Assembly: GCA_037447655.1 (NCBI GenBank)
Contig: JBBHKE010000999.1
Span: 115,235-179,234, forward strand
DNA length: 64,000 nt
Direction: 5' to 3'
Source: Zygnema cylindricum
Taxonomy: Eukaryota; Streptophyta; Zygnematophyceae; Zygnematales; Zygnemataceae
Part shown: positions 8,640 to 20,643 of the stretch, one piece after another
How positions within the stretch are numbered: position 1 is the first letter of the stretch
How the letters are laid out: each line of letters begins with the position of its first letter
Notes under the pieces: generated by a model
The model's input: the letters and a program-made list of their open reading frames with translations, nothing else
What the model was told of the DNA's origin: nothing
The model's database searches: none
Program-made: the position numbers and the translations under genes

Positions 8640-11600
8640 ATGGCCGACGAATCAGAGGCCTCCATTTTATCCCTCTGGTCCGAAAAAGTCGAACAGCTCC
8701 GGTCCGAAAACCAATCAGAAGAGGCCAAAAATCTTTTGGAAAAAGTGATACACGTTTTGAGGAGCAGACAAAATGCTGACGTGGATCGCCAGCTGGCAAA
8801 AGCTCTGCAAGATCTGGCAGAGATTTTGTACGGACAAGGACTCAGTCTTAGGGCGGATGAGGTGGCCATTGAGGCGAGTCATATTGAGCAGAGGGCGATC
8901 GGGAGGGAGGAGAGGGAGGAGAGGAGGAGACAGGCGGAGGCTAGGAGGTAAGGGGGAGGGAGAGAGTTAGGGGAGGAGGGAGAGGGTTAGGGGAGGAGGG
9001 AGAGGGTTAGGGGAGGAGGGAGAGGAAAGAGCCGGGATTCAAATTGTAGGGTTTGACTTTTTTTTAGTTTCATGTGATTGAAAAAGACAAAAAAATTTAC
9101 TTATGCATTGCATTTATAGAAAAAACAAAAAACTTAGGGCCGGATCACAAGAAAACTATTTGGATGAGAAATGTTTCTTAAGAGAGTGCAACTTTATAAA
9201 TCAAAAGGAAAATAATTTCATTTTTAATTCACTATTTCTTCAAAAGCTTCGAGTTGTGTGAAAACAATCCTAGTCTGCAGGTAAACTGTTAATATTCTAA
9301 AGCAAAGAAGTAAAAGAAAATATGAATTTCTTGTATTTTGTAAAGAAAATTACAAGAACTTTTAACTTCTGGGAATCTAACCAACAAAGTCAAGTTTAAA
9401 TTATTTTTCTCTTCATCACTATGTCCTTTATCTTCACTTCCATCTGATCACCCTCTTCATCTCTGCCCTTTTCCTCTTCTACTTCTTCACCAACTCTTTA
9501 GAAAAACTTTTTTTAAAAATTAGAGTTATTCCCTCATATATCTCCTCCTTTTATAGCCATCTTTATTCACTCATCTGTCTCTTCTCCAGCTCTTTGAGAA
9601 ACAATTCCATAAACATTTTGAGTTATTCCCTCATACCTCTCCTCCTCTTAACCATTTTCCGTTCTCTCATTCGTCTCCTCATGGCTGCTTTTCACTTTGT
9701 CATCTCCTCCATCATCATCTGAATCATCCCCACGGGAATTTTTTTTTTTTCAAAATCATTTCCAATAACCTTTTTTAGAAGGTTTTTATCAAATTGCCTT
9801 CTCGTGTTTATCTTTAAGTTTAAGACCCGAAATGGACAAGGACTAAACTTTTCAACCTATACTTCCTCAAATCTGTTCCGATTTTTACTATGAATGTTGT
9901 CACATGTCGACCAAGTCCGTTCACAAGTGGAGGCTAGAGAAGTTAGACTTAAAATCCATATGGCAATTTTTTATAATGTTGGAGTTTCATTCACATTTAT
10001 AGACCACCATTCCCATTTATAGACCACCATTCCCACCCTTCCATTTTCTTTGACATTCTCTGGCACTCGTCATTTGCAAATCCTCCTATTAAATTTTGAA
10101 CGACGATAAATTTTGATATATCTATTGGTAGTGTTGGGTATCGAGGGCCCCATGCCGATATTCGATATGTACCGAATTTTAGGTACCCGATAATCGATAT
10201 ATCGAGGAGGTGAATATTGCGATATTTATGTGATATATCGGCCGATAATTCGATATATTTTCTACCGCGATATATCGAAGTGGACGCTAGGTCAAAAAAT
10301 TTCGGCAGCGCGCCCTCAGTGGGCGGCGTACGTTTTCTTTGTACCTTTTCCGTACGATTTTCCTTACCATATCGAGGCCTCTGACCGATCGATATTCGAT
10401 ATATCGAATATCGAAATTATCTCGATATGATTTTACCCGATACCCAACACTATCTATTGGACGAATAAATCTGATCGAGGACATTAAAAAAACCGATTAT
10501 CGAGTATTTTATTTTTTCTACTGATATGAATCCCTAATCCTTACTCCTGCTCCCACTTCTTACACTTGCCATTGGTCGCCTCACTAAGGTTCGACCAACG
10601 TTGATTGAACAAATGAACTGTTTGCTATGAACGGTACGAGGGTACATTTACGTGTACCTTTGGTACCTTATTAAGAAACTTTGTACTAGTTTTATCATTG
10701 TGTTATTTTGCTCCGTTACAATAGCGAACCCTAAAATCGACTTGAAGAACTCTAAGATTCTTTAGACTTAGTTAGGGTTAAAATTATGCTTAGAGTTGAC
10801 TTATGAATATGTTATCATGTGAGATTTTTAATTTTCACAAATATATGTAGATGCTTTTTTCTTTGAAACAACGTCTATGCAATATATTGTTGTGCTGACA
10901 ACTCTCTCTCCTTCTCTTCATCTCATCCTCTTTCTCCCTCTCTCTCCCCCTGTCTCCCGCTCTCTCACTCTCTCTCCCTGTCTCTCCCCTCTTTTTTTGT
11001 GGATGCCTCTCCCTCCCTCTCTTCCTCTCTCTCCCACTCTCTCTCTCCCTTTCTAGCTTCCTCTCTTGATCCCTCTCTTCCTCTGTCCCTCTCCCTCTAT
11101 TCCTCTCTGCCTCTCTCTCTCTCTTCCTCCCTCCCTCTCTCTCTCCCTCTCGTTCTGCCTCTCTCCCTCTCTCCCATTCCTGCTCCCCTCCTCTCCCGCT
11201 GTCCCTCTCACTCTCCCTCTCCCTCTCCCTCTCCCTCCCTCTCTCTTTCTCTCTTTTCTATGTGGATGGCAGAACAGATCCTAGCCATCCAAATTTTCTT
11301 CAAGATTTTAATAGTTCGACTTCTGATTTGAATTCCCTTTCAACTTTAAATCTTAAAGATAAAACGTCGAAAGGAGGAGAAGAAGAGGAAGGAGAGAAGG
11401 AAGGACAGAAAGAAGAGAGAGAGAAGGAAGAGAAGGAAGAAGACGATTGGGAGACGGAATGGGAAACAAATTTGGTTTCGATTGTAAAAAAGAAAGTGTC
11501 GAATTCAGGAGTAGAAGTTGATTTAGGAGGAGGGAAGAGAGAAAACAGGCAACCGGAAAAAGTGGATGTTAAAAAAGAGGAATCAAATTTACAAGTGAAA

Positions 11601-14600
11601 CAAAGGGGTAGAGGAGCTTTTAGGTTCAAATCTGGAGCAATGTATAGTGATTTTGCGGGAGAGATACCGGAAAACATATCGAAAAATGGATGTAAAAATG
11701 ATGGGGAGAATAGTTTTGAAGACACACCTTTAGAACGAGGAGCCGCTGAAGAGGAGGGAAACAATGGAGAAATATTTGAAGGAAGTGAGTTCCATTTTTT
11801 GTTGTTGAAAAATATTTTTATTTTAGTTTGTTGATGGAAAACATTAAATTTGTATGGAATTTTAGACACTTGTTTATGCGGAGATATGGTCGATTGCTTA
11901 TTTTTAGCTTTAATGTAAACTTGTCAAGACTTCATACCTCAATTTAACCCTACTTTTTGGATTTTTTTATCTTTTTGATTTTTTTGGAATTACCATCAAC
12001 AACTCCTGTTTTAACCTCCAAACTTTTGACCCCAATTGTATCATGAACCTAGTTTTAATTTTCTATTAGGACATCTCCGTCAACTGATTTTTTATGTAGC
12101 TTTTAACGTTAACTCTCATTTGTAATTATTTAGCTTGTGTTCCGACTAAATTCTAAACTTAGACTCATATTTCCTTCTATTCTTAATTTCGTGGGTCGTC
12201 ATTAATGCTTGTAAACTTGAAAAATCACATAAACTGAAAAATCATATACCTGAAAAAATCATGTAAATTCGAAACATTCATTTACATGGAAAGAAATTAT
12301 GTGTGTGATTATGTAAACTTTAAAAAACCATTTAAACGTAAGACCTCCTGTAAATGCAAAAAATCATGTAAACCCAAAAAAATCACGTGGACGTAAAAAA
12401 ATCGTGTAAATGTAAAAAAGAAATGTAAACTTAAAAAGATCATGTAAACCTAAAAAATCGTTCAAATCGAAAAAAAACATGTTAACGTAAAACAATCACG
12501 TAAATGTAAAAAATCATGCAACCTAAAAATATCACGTAAGCCCAAAGAGTTCATGTAAAGAGTTAATGCATAACTCCCCATGGGCAATATTGGGTGACAT
12601 TTTGATAGTCTAAAATTCAAAAACTCGAAATGTTTTTCATTCTCGAATGTTTTCCTGGAATGTCAAAGTCATGTACAACAATTATAATTTAAACTTTAAA
12701 CATTTACCACAAGATCGCGTATGCATAATTAATCAGACTTATGATTTTTTTATTTGAACTTAAACCCTAATTTACTTACAATAATTACGAAAATATTTAC
12801 ATGTTGGGATAGTTCAAAATGGATACGATGAACTACAGAATTTAAGCTTCAAGTTTTATCTTTGTTTTTATTAATCCTCCATCTCTTAGTCTTATAAATT
12901 TTGTACTTTTTTGCAATTATTCCTTATGGGCTGATATACAATGGAAAATCAAGTAGACATTTCAACCTTCTGTTTAAAAAGGTACTTAAAAGGTGCACAT
13001 TTTGCAACATTTCCATATGGGGTACGATATACAATTTAAGTTCAATTTTAACCTTTTGTTCTTATCCAATTTTCCAATAGTATTTTTTTTTCTTGCAACA
13101 GTTCCATATGGGGCACGACATGCTTTGGAAATTTTTGGGTTTTCTCCGACTCTTACCACCTGTGATTTGGAAGACGTGGTAAAACCCTATTGTAAGGAAG
13201 GAGTTTCCGTGAGGTGGATCGACGATACTCATGCTTTAGCCGTTTTTCGAAATCCTAGTATAGGTAAAAATCCAAAGCACCCTTTAGTTCCTCTCCCTCT
13301 TCCTCTTTTACCTCCCTCCACCTCTTGGGTTGACGATACTCTCCTTCTCCATCTCCCTCTCACTCTCCCTTTCTCCCACCCTCCCTTTGCACCGCCCCGC
13401 CGCCTTCCCTTTCCCCTCCCCCCCCTTTCCCCTCCTTTCTCTCTAAACCCTACAATAGTATAAGGTGAAACTCCAAAAACTCTTCAGAAATCTTACAATC
13501 TATAAGAAAGCCCTAAGGTTTCCTACAATACTCTATTTATTATTTCAAACCCCGTTACAACTCCTACATATAAACGCACAATAGCACATAACCACATAAC
13601 AATGAAAACACATAAATAAATGTAGAAACGCATAAAAACACAGAATACACATAAAAATACATAAAAACGGGTAGAAACACATAAAAACATATAGAAAACT
13701 GCTTTTTTGGGCATGGATTCTAGTTGGTGTTATTATTTGTAAATGTTTATTTTTTGGAGCCGGAAATCTCAAAAAAATAAGGCATAAAAACATATTAAAA
13801 CACATAAAGCACATAGAACTACACACAAAAACAAATAAAAACACAAAAAAAAAACATAGAATCACATGGAAACATTTAGAAAGGACATAAAAACACAGAA
13901 AAACATGTAAAAACACATAAACGCAGAGAAACGTATCGAAACACATAAAAATACATAGAAACATATAAAACACATAGAAACACACAAAAAACTTAAAAAA
14001 CATATACAGATAAAAACTCATACAAACACAGAAACACATAAAAACAGAAACCCATATAAACACATAAAAACCAATACAAACATATATAAACACATAGAAC
14101 CACAAAGAAACACATTAAAACATGAAAAAAACACCTAGAAACGCATAGAAACACACAAAACTCATAGAAACTCGTAAAAGTATATGTATATTAACACATA
14201 AAAATACTGACAAACACGTAGAAATACATAGAACCTTAAAGAAATGCATAAAAGCACATGAAAAACATATATATATATATAAATAAATATAAACACTCAA
14301 AAACACATGAACACACCCCTACATTGACATTTCAGAACGAGCGCTACCGTCCATAAATACACTGAAACACATGGAAAGGCAAAGAAAGAAAAAAAAAAAA
14401 CGCAAAGAAAAAAAACAACAAGATATAGAAATCACGTAAAAAATATATATATATTCCTTTTTTTTTTTTTTTTTGGAGAGAGAGATAAGCGGAAAAACTC
14501 TTTAGAAATAAATGATTATCGTGTAAAAATACGTTCTTATACGGGAGGATTGGACTACTCTTCCCCCATAAAACCTCGAGGTAAGGATTTCAATGTTTTT

Positions 14601-14896
14601 ATATTTAAAAGAACTTAATTCGTTTTTATTTTAAAACGTTACTTCTTTCTGTGTACATCCTTTTTTAAAAAACTATTTTTTTCACAATATATTTTAGGCG
14701 AATCCAATTTTTTGGAAATATATAGTTTGGTTATCCCTTTTTTTTTTTTTTCTCCAATATTTCTGTTTTGTGTTTCAAATCTAATTTTTAATCAGTTTGG
14801 GGTATTATTTATTCATGCTTTTATTGTATTTTGTAAATGATATGATGTATATGGTTTATGTATTATATATTAGCATTTTGGACGGATCGTATTAAT

Positions 14897-14943
<47 letters not shown>

Positions 14944-15199
14944 AATATATATATCGTATATTGTCTCTATATATATATATCTCTCTCCAGATCTAGAACC
15001 TCCTGTCCCCCGCCCTTCCACCTCGGCCAAGGCTGCGAGAAGAATGATTGCCAATGCTCTCAAAAGTCACTCCTCCTCTCCCCAAATGAAGAAGTTACAA
15101 GAAAAGACGGTATTGGCCGAAAAACAAGCGGAAATCGATCGAAAAAACCGACTTTCGGTTCGAAGACAAATGCGAGACGAGGCTTGGGGAGAAGACTAG
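8640..15199 (+). CDS. R3HCC1L-like RRM-fold protein, complete five-exon gene (430 aa)
   Basis: The exons are 8640-8947, 11273-11784, 13102-13263, 14479-14580 and 14991-15199. All introns are GT-AG, the phases match (2,1,1,1), and the sum is 1293 nt ending in TAG. The ATG lies in CCCCATGGCC. Residues 1-102 form a helical TPR-like N terminus (W-S-E-K-V-E, L-A-K-A-L-Q-D-L-A-E). Residues 103-273 are acidic and low-complexity, ending with a K-Q-R-G-R-G-A-F-R-F segment and M-Y-S-D. Residues 274-327 hold an RRM-like region (A-L-E-I-F-G-F, V-R-W-I-D-D-T-H-A-L-A-V-F). The C terminus has D-L-E-P-P-V-P-R-P-S-T-S-A and R-D-E-A-W-G-E-D. This order fits plant proteins annotated as R3HCC1L-like, probable RNA-binding proteins of unclear function. 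The acceptor of exon 4 has two possible AGs (14478 or 14484). The gene model is strong; function is inferred. Confidence 0.82.
8948..9035 (+). repeat. Donor-adjacent 22-bp minisatellite
   Basis: Immediately after the exon 1 donor AG|GTAAGG come about four units of GGTTAGGGGAGGAGGGAGAG. The unit resembles the donor-proximal sequence itself. Confidence 0.75.
9036..10120. other. Intron 1 (left part), no exon recognised
   Basis: AT-rich intron sequence. The stretch 9400-9760 has loosely repeated pyrimidine-rich text (TCTCCTCCTCTT, CCTCATA) but no repeat family or coding segment I can identify. Confidence 0.5.
10129..10452. mobile_element. hAT-type MITE with perfect 8-bp target-site duplication
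   Basis: The element is 324 bp, with terminal inverted repeats TAGTGTTGGGTATCG / CGATACCCAACACTA. It is flanked by direct repeats TCTATTGG (10121-10128 and 10453-10460). An 8-bp duplication is the hAT signature. The subterminal regions are packed with ATCGATAT-type palindromes. It is non-coding and sits in intron 1 of the R3HCC1L-like gene. A partial relative lies at 35226-35364. Confidence 0.88.
10905..11250 (+). repeat. C/T-rich low-complexity tract before exon 2
   Basis: About 340 bp of CTCTCCCTCT-type sequence runs into the acceptor of R3HCC1L-like exon 2 (GGCAG|AACAG). It acts as an extended polypyrimidine tract. Open frames here are not genes. Confidence 0.8.
12220..12565 (+). repeat. 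Intron 2 minisatellite (AAAAATCATGTAAACCT)
   Basis: About 18-20 diverged copies of a ~16-18 bp unit AAAAATCATGTAAACCT. Confidence 0.75.
12900..13045 (+). repeat. Two decayed copies of R3HCC1L-like exon 3 acceptor and start
   Basis: The real junction is TGCAACAG|TTCCATATGGGGCACGACAT at 13101. Upstream, TTTTGCAACATTTCCATATG, GGGTACGATATACAAT (about 13001-13043) and TTTGCAATTATTCC, TTATGGGCTGATATACAAT (about 12911-12951) repeat it. Both copies have lost the AG. Confidence 0.78.
13264..13480 (+). repeat. C/T-rich tract with decayed copies of exon 3 end and donor
   Basis: Exon 3 ends GGATCGACGATACTC.. and AATCCTAGTATAG|GTAAAAATCC. Downstream, TTGGGTTGACGATACTCTCC at about 13326 and AACCCTACAATAGTATAAGG, TGAAACTCC at about 13447 resemble those two parts. 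The intervening sequence is pyrimidine-rich filler. Confidence 0.6.
13555..14335 (+). repeat. Intron 3 minisatellite (ACATAAAAACACATAGAAAC)
   Basis: A long irregular array of 10-11 bp half-units (ACATAAAAAC / ACATAGAAAC). It makes open frames on the minus strand rich in C/F/Y/M, which are not genes. Confidence 0.85.
14896..14982. repeat. (TA)n microsatellite before exon 5
   Basis: A TA dinucleotide tract directly precedes the CTCTCTCCAG acceptor of R3HCC1L-like exon 5. Confidence 0.9.
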
Positions 15200-16595
15200 G
15201 GTTTTTTTTTTTTAGAGGGAGAAGAAAAGGTGAGGGAAAGGATGAAGCTCGGAGAGTGAGTTTTGACGGATGTTTTAGTGTTCAAAAAAGTGGTTTTTTT
15301 TTTTTTTTTCATTTTCTAATGTAAAAGTTTTGGAATTTTGCAGTTTTAGAGGAAATACCGATCTCGATGTAATATAATTGTTGTATTTACCTTGAAGTTT
15401 TATCAAAGGTTGTATCAAAAATGAGATGTATGATTTGTAAACTACAACCTATTGTAAACAAAAAAAATCTTATTCGCGGTTGAAATGGTCTATTTTTTGC
15501 ACTTGGACTCCAATCATCAGACCGTTTTTTTTTTTCAAAGTGCTTATATATGTACACCTATATATGTTTACAAATTTAGGTTTCTTATATATATATATAT
15601 ACGTATATTTATAGGTACATATAGGTGTGTTTTTTATGATGTCAAATGATGTGAAATATTAATTGACTTTGAAACAAGGGACACTCTACATAGGATTATC
15701 AATACACTTTGAGGCTCTTTGGGGTTTTTTTCGATAAAGTTTTCGATTGAATATCGCAAATATCATGAAATTGGTCAAATGTTTGAATCTTTTTTCATAT
15801 GTTCCTTACAAAGGAAAATGAAATAAAAATATAAAATGGAAAATGAAAAACTAAAAATAAAAATGAATATCTAAGGGTTCCACTCGATCCAAACTCTTTC
15901 AAAATGGCGATTTTTTTAATAAACCAAAACCAAAACTAAAACTCCTAATTTTTTGTCTAGTCTACTTTGAAAAAGATCAAAATTTCTTGGCACAAAATAG
16001 TAAGAGAACGAAGACAAAGACGCCTTTTTATGGCCCCTGTTTTTTTTATTTTTTTGGTCCTTTTTTTTATTTTTTTTCCCTCCTGTTTTTTTTTCCCACA
16101 CTTTTCCTGTACACACTGTCACATGTAAAATCTTACTTCTATTTTCTTTTGTCATTTTCCTTTTTTTTTGTTTTTTAAATTAAATTTTATACAATATTTT
16201 CCCAAGGTCTTTCAGTTTCACTTTATATATTTTTTGGTTTTTCCCTTTTTTTAAGTTTTTAATCAAATTATATAAAACATCTCTTTAAGTCCTTCCATTT
16301 CACTTATACATGAAAATTGATTTTCTACATTTATTAATTTTTTTTCTTCCCTTTTTTTTTTTTTTTAAGGTCCTTCTGTTTCACTTATACAGGCAAGTTC
16401 ATTTTCTTCGATTAAATTTTCTTCCAACTTTACAAAATTCGGTTGAAATCCGGGCAGATGAAAATTTTCCGGCCAAATTCTGCGGAAAAAAAATAAAAAA
16501 TGATTGAATAATTATTACCCCATTTATGATTAAAAAAACAGGGACGCATTTTTGTTTCTTTTCTTTGTATTTTTTCATATGCAACTTTCTGACTA

Positions 16596-16686
<91 letters not shown>

Positions 16687-17063
16687 CAAATATATATTCT
16701 TATAAAACACTCGAGAGCTTAACTTTCTTATTATAATACTTAGTTTTTTTTTTTTTAGAACGCTTCAAGCTCTTATCTAAATACGTTGTTTTCTTATTTA
16801 AACACTAAAATACTGGAATTTCTTGCTAAGATGTCTTTTATTGAATGCTTTTTTTTTTTTTTATTTATTGATTTTTTTTTTTGGTTTTCTCTCTCGTATT
16901 TAAATTAGTGTTCCACAATTGACACAATAATAAGAAAAAAAGTAAAATGATTTTAACACTAATTCAGAAAAGGGAACAACCATACACAGCATTCAATAGT
17001 TTGCCCAAAATAAAAAAAAAAAAGCAAAAAAAAAAAATGTAGTTTTTCGTAATTTTAAACTAA
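15200..17063. other. Convergent 3' interval, no gene recognised
   Basis: AT-rich sequence between the ends of the R3HCC1L-like and GCR1-like genes. It includes poly-T runs, TATATA stretches (15585-15600) and a long (TA)n tract at about 16599-16680. I see nothing coding on either strand. Confidence 0.55.
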
Positions 17064-19645
17064 CTACATTATTTTTTCTCTCAAAGTTCGTCGAACCGCG
17101 GCGTTGAAACCGTATGCTATAGAATTGAAAAGACCCTGGAAAATAAATAAATAAAAATAAACAAAGGGTAAGGGCAATAAAAAAGGAGAAATATATATAC
17201 AAACATACATACATACGCACATGGACACAAATATATATATATATATTTTGTTCTTTCTTTTCTTTTTCTCTATCGAAAAACCTAAAAATGACATCCAAAA
17301 AAAACCCACGCGCTTAAGTCCTTTTCTCCCCAAAAAAAAAAAAGGCTGAAAAACAAGATAAAAAATAATAATAATAATGATAATAATAAATAATAATAAT
17401 CAATAATAGTTAATAATAATCAATAATAATCAATAACATTTAATAATAATTAATAATAATCAATAATATTTAAAAAATTATCAATAATAATTAATGATAA
17501 ATAATAATAATCAATAATAATAAATAATAATTACAATATTAACAAAATTATAAATAAATTATAAATAAATTGATAAATAAATAAAATAAAACATGTCCCA
17601 TAAGTGCCAAAGTGGCAATTTGAAGGACATAGGAAACAAAAACCAATCGGTGAGGTTTTCTCCCCCCGCCCCCCCCGCCCCCCCAAAAAAAAAAGTGTAC
17701 CATAAGTGCTGACGTGGCAATTTGGAGGACATAGAGAGTAAAAACGGGTCGGTGGGGTTCGATAAAATTGTGGATTCGGTTTATGGTCCCAAAAGCCCAC
17801 GAGCCAATCAGAATCAGAGGATAGTAGCCCCACCGGTTAATGGCCTAAAAAAAAAAAAAAAAGGAAAAGAAAAAAAGGGGAGGGAGGGAGGGGGAGAGGA
17901 GGAGGGGAGGAGGAAGGGGGAAGGAAAGAGGGAGGAGAAAGAGAAATATAAAGGAGAAGGCAGAGAAGAGAGGAGGAGAGAGGAAGGAGGAGAGACAAAT
18001 AAAATGGAGAGGGAGGGAGAAGAAAAAGGGATTGGAAGAAGAGAAAAAAATACATACAAGTTGTCAGGATAGAATAACTTATGAAGAAAAATAAAAATAA
18101 TAACAATAATCAAAATAATAGTAATAACAATAGTAACTGGTATGAAACAGTGTGGATCTATTTAATAATCTACTTCATATTTCTTCTGTGAATTATATTA
18201 TCATAAAAAAAAAAGATTCCAATTATTGTGGTATTATAGTATATATCTTGACAAAAATATTCAAAAACCCAGGTTACATATTATTTGAACCAAGCAAAAC
18301 CAAAATAAATTTAATTTAAAATAAAAATAAAATAAAAATGTTAAATAAAAATAGGTTTGGGGGATTCTATTGATAATAAACAGTTGTGCTTTCAGTAAAT
18401 TTTCACTAATAATAAATACATTTTTCTTGATAAATAATTTTTACAATAATAAATAGTTTGCACAATGTTATATTGATAAATATTTTTATTTTAATAAATA
18501 ATTTCAAGTTTAAAATAATCACCTCCCGAAGGTGATTGGGATTGGTTGGCTGAAAAGTTTGGGCAGTGGAAACATTTGACTGGGGGGAAGGAAAAAATAT
18601 TTGACATTGTCACGTCATGGGAGAGAGAGGGAGAGAGAGAGAGAGAGAGGGAGGGAGAGAGAGAGAGAGAGGAATGGAAAAAGCTAAAGAAAACAGGAGA
18701 GACAAATTAGTTTTTTTTCATTTTTTAAAACATTTTATTTTCTTCTTTACAACAACTTAATTTTGTTTCCCTTATTTTTTATAAAAGTATCGGTAGTAAT
18801 ATTAGTAATTATTATTCTCAAGATTATCGTTACCGTTATCATCAATATCATTATTACTATTATCATTATTATTATTAAAATTGTTATTCAATAATTATTA
18901 GTTATTATTATTCAATTATTATTATTATAATTACTTCTTTAACTTTGCTTTTTAATTTTCCTTTTTCTCCTTAAAATAAAACTAAAAAATGTTCGGTCTC
19001 CAAACTTACATCAAAATTACCAGAAACTATCGTTCTGAAAAAAATAAAAAAAATAAGAACAAATGCAAAAATAAACAAAAAACACAAAAAACAAAATAAA
19101 TAAATAAATAAAATAATAAATACCATAGATACTTTTGCCTGCCCCGGAGCTTCGGATTCTCGCCGATTGTTTATATTCGCCGCCATCTGCATTTTAAATT
19201 TTTATTATTGTTATTATTATTTTAATTATTATTTTTATTATTTCTTTATTTTTCCATTATTATTATTACTTTTTCATTATCAATAAATCATTATTATTAT
19301 TATTATTATTATTTCTTTATTACCTTATTATTATTGTTATCGCTATTCTTTTTCATTATTATTTTTTATAGTTTGTTACTATCATTTTCTTTTTCGTTAT
19401 TATTTAGATTATTATTTTTTCATAGACAATTTCGTTTTAATATAATTTAATTTATTCATTTACCATATCTATTTCCTGTTCTCTTTCATTATTGTTTTTT
19501 TCCAGTAGTGATATTATTTCCTTTCCTTTCTTTCATTATCACTTTTTCATTAACATTTCTTTTATCTAGCGAGAAAAAGGGAGGGAAGGAAGGAGAGAGG
19601 GAGGGAGAGAGGGAGGGAGGGAGAGACAGAGAGAGAGAGTGAGAA

Positions 19646-19713
<68 letters not shown>

Positions 19714-20587
19714 ACCAATTTTATATTAAAAAATAAGAAAAAAATATAAAAAATCTCACCCGACTAGCGTTTGTAAGCATTCGTATAACTTGGAAATAGA
19801 CCGTTCCGTTAAACAAAATGGCTCCCCATAACGGAACATAGAACGTAAGAAACCGTAAAACCTGGAATTTATTAAGAATAAAATCTGTTTATTAAGAATA
19901 ATATCCGTTTAATGTCCGTTTATTAAGAATAATGCCCGTTGATTTTCCGTTATTAATAACTGCTTCAAATTTTGATAAAGTTTCCATCACCTTTCTGTTT
20001 TAATTTTTGTTTTAACCTTTGCTTTAATTTTTGTTTTATTATTGTTTGCATTTTCTTTTATGAATAATTTTCCGGGTAAACGTTCCGATTGGATTTCCAG
20101 TTCCGATTTTGGTTTCGTTTTCCTTTTTCATTTTTCTTTTTAAGATTCCGTTTTAACTTTTTGTTTTAATTTCAGTTTTGATTTCCGTTTTTGTTTTCCG
20201 ATACATTCAAGTTGCAAATTGCAATTTTAATCTAAAAAAAGAAAAAAAATTGATTCGATTTGAATAGTGTGGACCGAAAATGATAAAAGTGCATTGGTAA
20301 TTATTCTTATCACAATTATTACTAATAACATTATAATTATAATTCTTATTATAATCTTCCTTAAAACTAAATCCAAAATAATTCCTCCGTTATGATCTTT
20401 CTAAAACATGTAAAAGAAAAAAAAAAATGGAAGAAATATGTTTTTGGGAACCATTAATTAATTGACTCTTATACATTTATATATATATATATATATATAT
20501 CTATATATATTATAAATATATAATATATATAGATATATTATAACATATATATACATATATATATGTATATATTTATAACATATATGT

Positions 20588-20643
<56 letters not shown>

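Noticed and set aside
11300-11869. 189-codon frame on the minus strand
   Set aside because: It is antisense to R3HCC1L-like exon 2, which has correct splice phases and a protein-family match.
13523-14306. Minus-strand frames rich in C, F, Y and M resembling membrane proteins
   Set aside because: They read through the ACATAAAAACAC minisatellite inside a well-supported intron.
18971-19040. Tiny minus-strand exon (14 nt, AACGATAGTTTCTG) between GCR1-like exons
   Set aside because: The flanking exons join in phase without it and the product then matches GCR1; it is more likely a decayed exon-edge copy.
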